Shown: positions 23,742 through 32,657 of the stretch, piece by piece
Numbering within the stretch: position 1 is the first letter of the stretch
How the letters are laid out: each line of letters begins with the position of its first letter
Assembly: GCA_964571195.1 (NCBI GenBank)
Contig: CAZNAD010000002.1
Span: 62,001 to 126,000 of the forward strand
Direction: 5' to 3'
DNA length: 64,000 nucleotides
Origin: PALSA-1006 sp964571195
Lineage (GTDB): Bacteria > Pseudomonadota > Gammaproteobacteria > Burkholderiales > Gallionellaceae
Position numbers and translations under genes: made by a program
Notes under the pieces: model-generated
What the model was told of the DNA's origin: nothing
Database searches by the model: none
Seen by the model: only the letters and a program-made list of their open reading frames with translations

Positions 23742-24779
23742 TCAATACGCCGCAATACTCACCTCATACAACCCGCCCACCACGGTGTATTCATCCTCTC
23801 CCTGCAACATCCCCGGCAGTAGTCTCGTATAACAAAACACTTTCGATAGCGGCACTTTTGCGGTGAGCAGGTAGTCGCCGAATTCGTCGGCGCGTTCGCG
23901 TTCTGTGGTGAATGAACTCAGGCTGTTGAACAGCACTACGCGGTGTGTGTCGTCCAGCGTGGCTAGTGTCTCGTAGTCATCCACGCGGTTCACGCCACGG
24001 TACAGGGTGAGATGTGTTGTGTCGGGATGTTGGCGTGCCAGCTCGTATTGGCAATAAGAATAGAGCAGATCAAACTGCGCTTCCACTGCGTTGGTGCCGT
24101 AGAGCGCGCTGGCGCGCATCTCCAAGTAACGCCGGTAGGCTACGCCGGAAAAATCGCGGATCGGCCCGGCGTGGTAACGGGGCAACAGGCCGAAGCGAGA
24201 CTCTACCCAGCCTTTTAATGCCGCCCCTTCTCTGCCGTCCGCATCGAAACTCCAGCCGCGCAACATGCGCAAGTAATCCGCCTTCTGTCTTTTGTGGGCG
24301 GCATTGACGCTGTATCCGGCCTGTTCCGGGTCGTCCAGATAAAAGGCGGCGTTCATGTGTGCTGCAAAGGCGTGCGCGCGCTCTTGGGTGTCGTCGAGAG
24401 TATCCAGTAATGAAAAGAAGCCGTGGTGCAACGAGGCCACGCCGTCCAGTTCAAGGGCGACCGGTGCGCGCTGGAAGGTCATGCCGCCGAGGATGTCGGC
24501 GGGCAGATTGCAGCGGTTGATGGGCAAGCGTGCGGTGCGCGGAAGCGCGACGGACTTGATGTTGTGTCCGCCTCCCTCCCCCCCGTTCCCCCGTGAAGGG
24601 TTCCCCTCTCCCGCTGGGAGAGGGGGAAGGGGTGAGGGAGGGGCGAGGGGTACGGTATGTCCTCGCTGCGCGAGATTTGGGTTGATGTCTGGAGTTGTTG
24701 TCACTCTTACAAAGCCGCCTGCTTTGTTGTGTTCTAAATCTGCCAATACATTTTGGGTGGAAATATTTTTTTCTGACAT
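23742..24779 (-). CDS. draT: dinitrogenase reductase ADP-ribosyltransferase (DraT)
   Basis: DraT transfers ADP-ribose from NAD to an arginine of NifH and switches nitrogenase off when ammonium or darkness/energy stress is sensed. The 345-residue product has the R-S-E signature: LYRGVN (about 256), FNSLSSFT (about 288) and EDEYTVV (about 328). The expected opening INRCNLPADILGG lies at about residue 86, so the first 80 residues are an unusual extension. About 25 of them are encoded by a GC-rich palindromic repeat. The ATG lacks a clear ribosome-binding site, so the true start is uncertain. No draG is present in the window. Confidence 0.85.
   Translation of the reverse strand: MSEKNISTQNVLADLEHNKAGGFVRVTTTPDINPNLAQRGHTVPLAPPSPLPPLPAGEGNPSRGNGGEGGGHNIKSVALPRTARLPINRCNLPADILGGMTFQRAPVALELDGVASLHHGFFSLLDTLDDTQERAHAFAAHMNAAFYLDDPEQAGYSVNAAHKRQKADYLRMLRGWSFDADGREGAALKGWVESRFGLLPRYHAGPIRDFSGVAYRRYLEMRASALYGTNAVEAQFDLLYSYCQYELARQHPDTTHLTLYRGVNRVDDYETLATLDDTHRVVLFNSLSSFTTERERADEFGDYLLTAKVPLSKVFCYTRLLPGMLQGEDEYTVVGGLYEVSIAAY
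24603..24625. repeat. CCCTCTCCC palindromic repeat inside draT
   Basis: CCCCTCTCCC-GCT-GGGAGAGGGG is a perfect inverted repeat flanked by further G/C-rich tracts (24570-24645). It lies within the N-terminal draT frame and encodes a Pro/Gly-rich segment. A sister copy is between nifK and nifT (28973-28996). Confidence 0.8.
24696..24711. promoter_or_regulatory. NifA upstream activating sequence for nifH
   Basis: TGT-TGTCACTCTT-ACA is a perfect NifA site 98 bp upstream of the nifH -24 element. It lies inside the annotated start of the divergent draT frame. Confidence 0.85.
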
Positions 24780-24808
24780 TTCATGCGGTTGGCTGTTTAT
24801 GCGGCGGG

Positions 24809-24824
24809 TGGCACGGAGCTTGCG
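24809..24824 (+). promoter_or_regulatory. sigma-54 promoter of the nif structural operon
   Basis: TGGCACGGAGCTTGCG is a near-perfect -24/-12 element. The predicted start is about 24835, giving a leader of about 57 nt ahead of nifH. Confidence 0.93.
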
Positions 24825-24891
24825 ATGGTAGGGGTGCGAGCAACGGTTTTTTCAATCGCAATTTAATTTCTGCAACTCTTAGGAGACTAAC

Positions 24892-25764
<873 letters not shown>

Positions 25765-25773
25765 TCGTCGCAA

Positions 25774-25800
25774 GAGCGGACCGGCTGGTCCGGTTCGCTC
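25774..25800 (+). promoter_or_regulatory. hairpin between nifH and nifD
   Basis: GAGCGGACCGG and its near-complement CCGGTTCGCTC pair around a short loop, just after the nifH stop. No T-run follows. Similar nifH-nifD stem-loops stabilise the nifH message in other diazotrophs; that role here is inferred. Confidence 0.6.
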
Positions 25801-25855
25801 AATTCCCCAACCCTGACGGACTCCACAGATTGGTGGGTCATCAAAGGAGAATGAA

Positions 25856-27307
25856 ATGACAGCATTAACACGCGAAGAGACCCAGGCCCTCATTCAAGAG
25901 GTGCTCGAGGTCTATCCCGAGAAAGCAAAAAAGGACCGCGAGAAGCATCTGGCGGTTAACGACAAATCCATCGAACAGTCCAAGAAGTGCATCACTTCCA
26001 ACCGCAAATCGTTGCCGGGTGTGATGACGATCCGTGGCTGCGCTTACGCCGGTTCCAAAGGTGTGGTGTGGGGCCCGATCAAGGACATGATCCATATTTC
26101 TCACGGCCCGGTCGGCTGCGGTCAGTATTCCCGCGCCGGTCGCCGTAACTACTACGTCGGCACCACCGGCGTGAACGCCTTCGGCACCATGAACTTCACT
26201 TCCGACTTTCAGGAAAAGGACATCGTGTTCGGCGGCGACAAGAAGCTCGCCAAGCTGATCGGCGAGATCGAGCAACTGTTCCCGCTGCACAAAGGTATCT
26301 CGGTGCAGTCCGAGTGCCCGATTGGTCTGATCGGTGACGACATCGAAGCGGTGTCGAAGAAGACCTCCAAAGAGATCAACAAGCCGGTTATACCCGTGCG
26401 CTGCGAAGGTTTCCGTGGTGTGTCGCAATCGCTGGGTCACCACATCGCTAACGATGCGATCCGTGATTGGGTGTTGGGCAACCGCGATACAGCGGCTTTC
26501 GAGTCTACTCCTTATGACGTGACCATCATCGGCGACTACAACATCGGCGGCGACGCATGGGCAACCCGTACCATCCTCGAAGACATGGGTCTGCGCGTGA
26601 TCGCTCAATGGTCCGGCGACGGTACTCTGGCTGAAATGGAGAACACACCGAAGGCCAAGCTGAACCTGCTGCACTGCTACCGCTCGATGAACTACATCAG
26701 CCGCCACATGGAAGAGAAGTACGGTATCCCTTACATGGAATACAACTTCTTCGGCCCGACCAAGATCGAAGCCTCCATCCGCGAGATCGCCTCGTTCTTC
26801 GACGACACCATCAAGGCGAATGCCGAGAAGGTCATCGCCAAGTACAAGCCGATGATGCAAGCCGTGATCGACAAATACAAGCCGCGTCTGCAAGGCAAGC
26901 GCGTCATGCTGTACGTCGGCGGTCTGCGTCCACGTCACGTGATCGGTGCGTATGAAGATCTGGGCATGGAAGTGGTCGGTACCGGTTACGAGTTCGCCCA
27001 CGGCGACGACTACGACCGCACCATCAAAGAAATGGGTAACGCCACACTGCTGTACGACGACGTGACCGGTTTCGAATTCGAAGAATTCGTGAAGAAGGTC
27101 AAGCCTGATCTGGTCGGTTCCGGCATCAAGGAAAAGTTCATCTTCCAGAAGATGGGTATCCCTTTCCGCCAGATGCACTCGTGGGACTACTCCGGCCCGT
27201 ATCACAGCTATGACGGCTTCGCCATCTTCGCTCGTGATATGGACATGACCCTCAACAATCCGTGCTGGAGCAATCTGACAGCACCGTGGTTGAAGAAGGC
27301 TGCGTAA
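25856..27307 (+). CDS. nifD: nitrogenase molybdenum-iron protein alpha chain
   Basis: This 483-residue subunit carries P-cluster ligands in RGCAYAG, GPVGCGQYS and SECPIGLIGDD. The FeMo-cofactor ligands are the cysteine of LHCYRSMNY (about 280) and the histidine of QMHSWDYSGPYHSYDG (about 440). The sequence type is the molybdenum enzyme, consistent with the mod genes nearby. A GGAG site precedes ATG. It is followed by nifK after 83 nt. Confidence 0.99.
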   Translation: MTALTREETQALIQEVLEVYPEKAKKDREKHLAVNDKSIEQSKKCITSNRKSLPGVMTIRGCAYAGSKGVVWGPIKDMIHISHGPVGCGQYSRAGRRNYYVGTTGVNAFGTMNFTSDFQEKDIVFGGDKKLAKLIGEIEQLFPLHKGISVQSECPIGLIGDDIEAVSKKTSKEINKPVIPVRCEGFRGVSQSLGHHIANDAIRDWVLGNRDTAAFESTPYDVTIIGDYNIGGDAWATRTILEDMGLRVIAQWSGDGTLAEMENTPKAKLNLLHCYRSMNYISRHMEEKYGIPYMEYNFFGPTKIEASIREIASFFDDTIKANAEKVIAKYKPMMQAVIDKYKPRLQGKRVMLYVGGLRPRHVIGAYEDLGMEVVGTGYEFAHGDDYDRTIKEMGNATLLYDDVTGFEFEEFVKKVKPDLVGSGIKEKFIFQKMGIPFRQMHSWDYSGPYHSYDGFAIFARDMDMTLNNPCWSNLTAPWLKKAA

Positions 27308-27390
27308 AGAATAAGCGGGCGGTGGCAACGCCGCCCACCATCAATCTGTGCCGGCATCTGCAAATTGGCAGTGCGGCTAAGGAGATAGAA

Positions 27391-28959
27391 ATGCAAAAAG
27401 TCGATGACATCAAACCTTGTTATCCGCTGTTCCGTCAGGACGAATACAAGGATTCGCTGAGCAACAAGAAGAAGCTGTTTGAAGAAGGCCACGATGCCGC
27501 CAAGGTGCAAGAGACATTCGCCTGGACCACCACGATGGAATATCGTGAACTGAACTTCAAGCGCGAAGCGCTGACCGTTAACCCGGCCAAAGCTTGCCAA
27601 CCATTGGGCGCGGTGTTGTGCGCACTGGGTTTCGAAAAGACCATGCCGTACGTGCACGGTTCGCAAGGTTGCGTGGCTTACTTCCGCTCCTACTTCAATC
27701 GTCACTTCCGCGAGCCAGTCTCTTGCGTGTCCGACTCCATGACTGAAGACGCAGCCGTGTTCGGCGGTCAGAAGAACATGATCGACGGTTTGGAAAACGC
27801 CAAGGCGCTGTACAAGCCGGACATGATCGCAGTCAGCACCACCTGTATGGCCGAAGTCATCGGTGACGACTTGAACGCCTTCATCCGCAACACGAAGAAA
27901 GCGGGCAACATCCCCGAGGACTATCCTGTTCCGTTCGCACACACTCCGTCTTTCGTGGGTTCGCACGTGACCGGTTGGGACAACATGTTCGAAGGCATCA
28001 TCCGTTATTTCACGCTGAACACGATGGACGACAAGACTCCGGGCAAGAACGGCAAGATCAACATCGTTCCCGGTTTCGAGACTTACCTCGGCAACTACCG
28101 CGTGATCCATCGTATGCTGGACGAGATGGGCGTCGCACACACCCTGCTGAGCGATCCGACCGAAGTGCTGGATACACCGGCTGACGGCCAGTTCCGCATG
28201 TATGCGGGCGGCACCACTCAGGCTGAAGTGAAGGATGCGCCGAACGCTACGACCACCTTCCTGCTGCAACCGATGCAACTCGACAAGACCAAGAAGTATG
28301 TCGAGACCACCTGGAAGCATGAAGTGCCGAAGACCACCATCCCGATGGGTCTGGAGTGGACGGATGAGTTCCTGATGAAGGTCGCCGAAGTCACCGGCAA
28401 GGCAATCCCCGCATCGCTGGCATTGGAGCGTGGTCGTCTGGTCGACATGATGATGGACAGCCACACCTGGTTGCACGGCAAGAAGATCAGCCTGTACGGT
28501 GATCCTGACTTCACCCTCGGCATGACCAAGTTCCTCACCGAACTGGGCATCGAGCCGCTGCACGTGTTGTGCAACAACGGCGGCAAGAAGTGGGAAAAAG
28601 CCATGCGCAAGATGCTGGACGAAACGCCTTACGGTAAAAACACCCAGTTGTTCGCGGGTGCCGACCTGTGGCACTTCCGTTCGCTGGTGCTGACCGAGAA
28701 GCCTGACTTCATGATCGGCAACTCTTACGCCAAGTTCATCCAGCGCGACACCTTGGCCAAGGGTAAAGAGTTCGAAGTTCCGCTGATCCGTATCGGCTTC
28801 CCGATCTTCGACCGTCACCACCTGCATCGTGCTACGACGCTGGGTTACGAAGGTGCGATGCAGACGCTGACCACTATCGTGAATGCGGTGCTGGAACGTC
28901 TGGACGAAGAAACTCGCGGCATGGGAACGACCGACTACAACCACGACTTGGTTCGTTAA
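27391..28959 (+). CDS. nifK: nitrogenase molybdenum-iron protein beta chain
   Basis: This 522-residue subunit has P-cluster cysteines in KACQPLGAV, GSQGCVAYFR and STTCMAEVIGDD. I chose the start at 27391 (MQKVDDIKPCYPLF) after AAGGAG; a longer frame from 27262 overlaps nifD and has no such site. The N-terminal length matches the standard NifK form. Downstream lies a palindromic repeat, then nifT. Confidence 0.99.
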   Translation: MQKVDDIKPCYPLFRQDEYKDSLSNKKKLFEEGHDAAKVQETFAWTTTMEYRELNFKREALTVNPAKACQPLGAVLCALGFEKTMPYVHGSQGCVAYFRSYFNRHFREPVSCVSDSMTEDAAVFGGQKNMIDGLENAKALYKPDMIAVSTTCMAEVIGDDLNAFIRNTKKAGNIPEDYPVPFAHTPSFVGSHVTGWDNMFEGIIRYFTLNTMDDKTPGKNGKINIVPGFETYLGNYRVIHRMLDEMGVAHTLLSDPTEVLDTPADGQFRMYAGGTTQAEVKDAPNATTTFLLQPMQLDKTKKYVETTWKHEVPKTTIPMGLEWTDEFLMKVAEVTGKAIPASLALERGRLVDMMMDSHTWLHGKKISLYGDPDFTLGMTKFLTELGIEPLHVLCNNGGKKWEKAMRKMLDETPYGKNTQLFAGADLWHFRSLVLTEKPDFMIGNSYAKFIQRDTLAKGKEFEVPLIRIGFPIFDRHHLHRATTLGYEGAMQTLTTIVNAVLERLDEETRGMGTTDYNHDLVR

Positions 28960-28972
28960 TACCGACCTGATC

Positions 28973-28996
28973 CCCTCTCCCGCTTGCGGGAGAGGG
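28973..28996. repeat. CCCTCTCCCG palindromic repeat between nifK and nifT
   Basis: CCCTCTCCCG-CTTG-CGGGAGAGGG is a perfect ten-pair stem. It is related to the repeat within draT. In mRNA it may form a processing or stabilising hairpin after nifK. Confidence 0.8.
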
Positions 28997-29021
28997 CTAG
29001 GGAGAGGGTAAAGGAAAGCTC

Positions 29022-29246
29022 ATGGCAAACATCATGATCCGTCGCGACAGCAAGGGCAATTATCAGTTCTATTTGCCCAAGCGCGATCTCGAGGACACCA
29101 TCGTCTCGATGGAGTTCGATACCCCGGAGAAGTGGGGTGGCGAGATCAAGCTGAACAATGGCGGCACTTATTACATCGAACCGCAGGCCGCTCCGGCACG
29201 CCTGCCTTATTCGGTGCGCGCCAAACGTCTCGATGCGGCGGAATAA
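29022..29246 (+). CDS. nifT: NifT/FixU family protein
   Basis: This 74-residue small beta-rich protein has the NifT pattern MIRRD, YLPKRDLEDTIVSME and WGGEIKLNNGGTYYIEP. It is usually found directly after nifK; mutants elsewhere have mild effects on nitrogenase maturation. It sits 18 nt ahead of the ferredoxin gene. Confidence 0.93.
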   Translation: MANIMIRRDSKGNYQFYLPKRDLEDTIVSMEFDTPEKWGGEIKLNNGGTYYIEPQAAPARLPYSVRAKRLDAAE

Positions 29247-29264
29247 ACGACAGGAGAAATCATC

Positions 29265-29465
29265 ATGGCAATGAAGATCAATGCAGATTTGTGCACTTCT
29301 TGTGGTGACTGCGAACCGGAATGCCCGACAGCTTCCATCAGCACCAAGAAGGGAATGTATGTCATCAACGCAAACGAATGTACCGAATGCGAAGGTGAAT
29401 TCGCCAAGCCGCAATGCGTGAAGGTGTGCCCGATCAAGGGGTGTATCACACAGATCGCAGCGTAA
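29265..29465 (+). CDS. nif-associated 2[4Fe-4S] ferredoxin
   Basis: This 66-residue ferredoxin has a first cluster motif CTSCGDCEPECP and a second CTEC-x8-C-x3-CP with the long spacer typical of nif/Fdx (FdxN-like) proteins. It is a likely electron donor or cluster carrier for nitrogenase, possibly fed by Rnf. It is followed by a dispersed repeat before the nafY-like gene. Confidence 0.92.
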   Translation: MAMKINADLCTSCGDCEPECPTASISTKKGMYVINANECTECEGEFAKPQCVKVCPIKGCITQIAA

Positions 29466-29470
29466 TAAAT

Positions 29471-29543
29471 TCCGTTCGTGGTGCGCTTGGCGAGCCATGA
29501 ACGGACCAATAGCCTTCGATAGGCTCGGGCCGAACGGTTTGGG
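29471..29543. repeat. compound 'gaacgg' dispersed palindromic repeat
   Basis: TCCGTTCGTGGTG pairs with the nearby CATGAACGGA, followed by CCTTCGATAGGCTCGGGCCG and AACGG. This resembles a widespread proteobacterial extragenic repeat. A related half-copy precedes argS (42939-42968). It separates fdx from the nafY-like gene. Confidence 0.7.
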
Positions 29544-29569
29544 CGTGTTGAACAAGAACAGAGGTAACT

Positions 29570-30280
29570 ATGACTAGCGCCACCGTCATCACCAAAACAG
29601 CCGCCCTGCGTATCGCGCAGGCTGCACGCGCGCTTGCGGATGTGAATGCGGGGGCTTTTGCGGCTAAGCTGGCCGACCAGATCGGCTTGCCCATCACCGA
29701 AGAGAAGCTCGCCAAGGTGACTGTGGCGGACATCAAGCTCATTCTTTCCGGCGAAGAGACCGTCGAACCGGATGTGGATGGTGCCTCGATCAAACTCGCC
29801 GTGCGCCATCTGTGGGGCACGACCGACGAAGCAGAGAACCTGCCTCCCATCATCGCTTATAAAGAAGGCGACATGCCCGGCAGTCTGCGTGTGGCAGTGG
29901 CCTCCAACAGCGAAGAGAACCTCGACGGGCATTTCGGTTCCTGCCCGCGTTTTCTGGTTTATCAGGTCGGGCGTAACGAGATCCGTTTGATCGATATACG
30001 CTCTACCGCCCTCACCGACGATGCTGAAGACAAGAACGTCGCGCGTGCCCAACTTATCAATGATTGCCAGATCGTTTACGTGCAATCCATCGGTGGCCCC
30101 GCCGCCGCCAAAGCGGTGCGCGCTAACGTACACCCCGTAAAAGCGCCGGAAGGCGGCAAGGCAGATATTGCCTTGCAACGTCTGCAGGCCGTGCTGGATG
30201 CGCCGCCGCCCTGGTTGGCCAAGATTCTCGGTGTGGAAGCGAAGTCGTTGGGTCGTTTCTCGGAAGCTGAAGAAGAGTAA
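29570..30280 (+). CDS. NafY/NifX-family dinitrogenase cofactor-binding protein
   Basis: This 236-residue protein has two domains: an N-terminal helical NafY-like domain (about 10-95) and a C-terminal NifX/NafY domain (about 100-220; LRVAVASNSEENLDGHFGSCPRFLVY). Such proteins bind FeMo-co or apo-dinitrogenase during maturation. The histidine of DGHFGSC is the conserved cofactor-binding candidate. It is followed four bases later by the DUF6129 gene, implying a joint function. Confidence 0.88.
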   Translation: MTSATVITKTAALRIAQAARALADVNAGAFAAKLADQIGLPITEEKLAKVTVADIKLILSGEETVEPDVDGASIKLAVRHLWGTTDEAENLPPIIAYKEGDMPGSLRVAVASNSEENLDGHFGSCPRFLVYQVGRNEIRLIDIRSTALTDDAEDKNVARAQLINDCQIVYVQSIGGPAAAKAVRANVHPVKAPEGGKADIALQRLQAVLDAPPPWLAKILGVEAKSLGRFSEAEEE

Positions 30281-30284
30281 GACG

Positions 30285-30557
30285 ATGATCGTTCCAGAAA
30301 CATTGGAGCATATCGCCAACACCGCCGTCGCGATGGGTGGCTTGAGTGACGCGACATTGGTCGAGTTGAAGCAGACTTGGCCCGATCTGCGCTTCACTTT
30401 CTGTAGCGACGACGATATGCCCGCGCGTCTGCCGCCCGCTTTGCGGCGAGAAGGCTTTAATCTGTATCTGGTCAACGGCAGCGAACACTGCCTTAGTCTC
30501 ACCGACGACCCATTGCAGGCCATCGGTGTGGTGCTGGCCGAAGTGGACGAAGATTAG
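30285..30557 (+). CDS. DUF6129-like nif-associated protein
   Basis: This 90-residue acidic soluble protein (ATG at 30285, four bases after the preceding stop) has a repeated Asp/Glu pattern (CSDDDMPARLPPA, LYLVNGSEHCLSLTDDP). It resembles the small DUF6129 proteins found beside nafY/nifX in other diazotrophs. No enzymatic motif is visible. It appears to be last in the nif transcript and converges with the tautomerase gene. Confidence 0.65.
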   Translation: MIVPETLEHIANTAVAMGGLSDATLVELKQTWPDLRFTFCSDDDMPARLPPALRREGFNLYLVNGSEHCLSLTDDPLQAIGVVLAEVDED

Positions 30558-30632
30558 GGAAGTACACTTTCCTCAGCGGGGGAAGTGTTGGGGAAAGGGG
30601 CGAAACTGTCGCCCATTATCGCAACTCAATCG

Positions 30633-30833
30633 TTACTTCTGCGACTTCTTCCAGTCATCCGTCAGCATCCCCGCATAACCCCAGTCGGACTCTTCGATCT
30701 CCTGGATCACGATATGAGTGTGCTCCGGTTTCTTACCGAGTACACGCACCAGCGATTCGGTGAAGTCTTTCACCAGTTGCGCCTTTTGTTCTCTCGTTGC
30801 ACCTTTGGTGATTTGCAAATTCACGTACGGCAT
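30633..30833 (-). CDS. 4-oxalocrotonate tautomerase family protein
   Basis: This 66-residue protein starts Met-Pro-Tyr-Val, so removal of methionine gives the catalytic Pro1 of the tautomerase superfamily. The TKGATREQKAQLVKDFTESL helix and the HIVIQEIEESDWGYAG strand match the 4-OT fold. The substrate cannot be inferred. It converges with the nif operon and follows the metallopeptidase-like gene on the minus strand. Confidence 0.88.
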   Translation of the reverse strand: MPYVNLQITKGATREQKAQLVKDFTESLVRVLGKKPEHTHIVIQEIEESDWGYAGMLTDDWKKSQK

Positions 30834-30855
30834 GGCTATTTTCCTAAGTCGGGGT

Positions 30856-31983
30856 TCAGGGTTTGGGGGCGAGCTTTTGCCATTCGGTATTGAAATAGAC
30901 CGACACCGCCCCCGGTTTCATTTCCGGCAGGCTACCGATCTGGCAACCCGCCGCATCGATCTGGCGCGACCACTCGCGGAAACGCAACATGCTCACCGGA
31001 TTCATTGCACAAGCGGTATGTCCGAAGGGGTGGCCGAACTGGAACAACACATGACCGATCTCATGAGCCAGATACATGCCCGAGAGTTCCGCCGCCTCGG
31101 CGGGGGAATATTCCTCGCCGCCGCGTAGCGAGCGGGTGTTTGCCGAATCATCGGTGAACGGGAACGTACTCCAGAACACGAAGGTGCCATAGCGGCTGTT
31201 GCGGCTGTAACTGGTGGTGCCCACCGACACCCCGCCGCGTATCGCTGAATGCACATCGACATCGACATACTCCGCGCTGGCGATGAGCTGGTTGCTGATC
31301 ACCAAGTCGTAGGACAGGGCGCTATATCCCAGCGCATCCCAATACACCCACTCGTTATACGGCGAGCCGTCGAGCACCGGCGCACCGTCCGCCGCCCTGA
31401 TCTTGCGCCAGTATTCCAGACGTTCCAGCATCACCCGCGCCAACTCCGTGGAAAACTCACGCAGGTCTTTGGGTGGTGTCGCAGCAGGCAGATACGGGCG
31501 GGCGAACGCCAGCGCCTCCTCCAGCTTTGTGCCGCGCTGTTGCAGCGTTTTGTATATCCCGTCGGCTAGCTTGATGCGGTCTCCCGTGCCGGATTTGAAA
31601 TCGTAGATCGACGTGCTGCTCATGGTCTGAATGGAATGCGGCAACAAGGCGAATAACTGCGCGATATCGGACTCGGCCACTTCGGTGAATACGACATCCA
31701 CACCGAAATGTGTTTTCACCGTGCGTCGTGTGGCGGACAGCATGTCGCGCAACTGTTCGGGAGTAAGGCGCGGGAAGCGCGGATTCACGGCATGCAACAC
31801 ACGAAGCTGCACCTGCTGTCCGGCTTGGACCGGTGCGATTGCCGCCTTCTGCCACCCGGCATCGGGGGTCTGGCAGGCGGAGAGCAATAACAAAATGCCC
31901 AAAGCCAAGGGGCGCGCCGAATATGTGTCCTGCCTGAGCACAGGGTCAGCGGTTTTTGGGCCAACGACGCGGATTGCGAACAT
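30856..31983 (-). CDS. predicted lipoprotein zinc metallopeptidase
   Basis: This protein of about 375 residues has a lipoprotein signal (LALGILLLLSAC) with lipidation cysteine near residue 36. It also has a HExxH motif (LAHEIGHVLFQFGHPFGH, about 300) followed by CAMNP, which could act as a Met-turn. The rest (about 40-290) has no family I recognise. The start is uncertain: ATG 31983 overlaps the RelE gene by 38 nt, and a GTG at 31941 would also give a signal sequence. It is probably anchored in the periplasm or outer membrane. Confidence 0.65.
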   Translation of the reverse strand: MFAIRVVGPKTADPVLRQDTYSARPLALGILLLLSACQTPDAGWQKAAIAPVQAGQQVQLRVLHAVNPRFPRLTPEQLRDMLSATRRTVKTHFGVDVVFTEVAESDIAQLFALLPHSIQTMSSTSIYDFKSGTGDRIKLADGIYKTLQQRGTKLEEALAFARPYLPAATPPKDLREFSTELARVMLERLEYWRKIRAADGAPVLDGSPYNEWVYWDALGYSALSYDLVISNQLIASAEYVDVDVHSAIRGGVSVGTTSYSRNSRYGTFVFWSTFPFTDDSANTRSLRGGEEYSPAEAAELSGMYLAHEIGHVLFQFGHPFGHTACAMNPVSMLRFREWSRQIDAAGCQIGSLPEMKPGAVSVYFNTEWQKLAPKP

Positions 31984-32242
31984 CGTGTAACACCGCCAGA
32001 ACATGTACGAGATCATCCCGCACCGCATAAAATAGGCCATAAGGAAATCGGGGAAGAAGCGCGCGGCGAACATTTGGAATCACTTCGGCATAAAGCAGAG
32101 GGGCTTGCTCAAGCCGTTTTAGTTGTAATTCCATTGCGGCGATAAATTCTTCACCGAGGCCGGGACTCTGTAATTCATACCACTCTTGCGCTTCGCCAGT
32201 TTCATGTAACGCTCGCGCAGAAAGTTTCAGGCGGTATGCCAT
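31946..32242 (-). CDS. RelE/ParE-family toxin
   Basis: This 98-residue protein has the RelE/ParE fold pattern: ARALHETGEAQEWYELQSPGLGEEF, then RRALLPRFPYGLFYAVRDDLVHVLAVLHDVRNPRRW. It is paired with the upstream antitoxin gene by a 16-nt overlap. ParE members poison gyrase and RelE members cleave mRNA; sequence alone does not decide which applies. Confidence 0.85.
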   Translation of the reverse strand: MAYRLKLSARALHETGEAQEWYELQSPGLGEEFIAAMELQLKRLEQAPLLYAEVIPNVRRALLPRFPYGLFYAVRDDLVHVLAVLHDVRNPRRWPKNR

Positions 32243-32469
32243 GAGCCATCTTTAAGACGAGATTTCACTTGGTCCCAAGAGTAGCCAGCCTCCGGGTTTG
32301 CCTCGAATTCTTTCAAGCGCGCTTCGAGTTCAGCCTTAAGCGCGGGAGAAATCTCCACGGCCTCTGGGACGGCGGCAACGCTATCCCAGATAAGCTCAAC
32401 GAGACGAATGCGCTCTTGCACTGGAAGCTCAAGAATGTCGGCAATAGAGATGGAGTTCATGGCGGGCAT
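32227..32469 (-). CDS. addiction-module antitoxin
   Basis: This 80-residue protein fits the short Unstab_antitox family (IADILELPVQERIRLVELIWDSVA, then a C-terminal DQVKSRLKDG). It overlaps the RelE/ParE toxin gene. ATG 32469 is used; ATG 32460 (MNSIS) is an alternative. It probably binds the toxin through its C-terminal half. Confidence 0.8.
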   Translation of the reverse strand: MPAMNSISIADILELPVQERIRLVELIWDSVAAVPEAVEISPALKAELEARLKEFEANPEAGYSWDQVKSRLKDGSWHTA

Positions 32470-32657
32470 TGTACCCTTTTTCAGAAAACAGGCTAACGCG
32501 ACGCGGCAACGTTTAACGTAGAGCTAAGGACTACGTGTTTTTTGCAGCCCTGCTTGAGCGCAGGGTTAGACATCATGATTGCTCTTGGTCGATGTATCTA
32601 AAGAATCCCTCATAGAACTGAAGAACAATGCCTCGCACCTGCGACAGTCCATATACC

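Noticed and set aside
25865..28944. Long minus-strand open frames opposite nifD and nifK
   Set aside because: They mirror the codon pattern of strongly conserved plus-strand genes and encode no recognisable protein.
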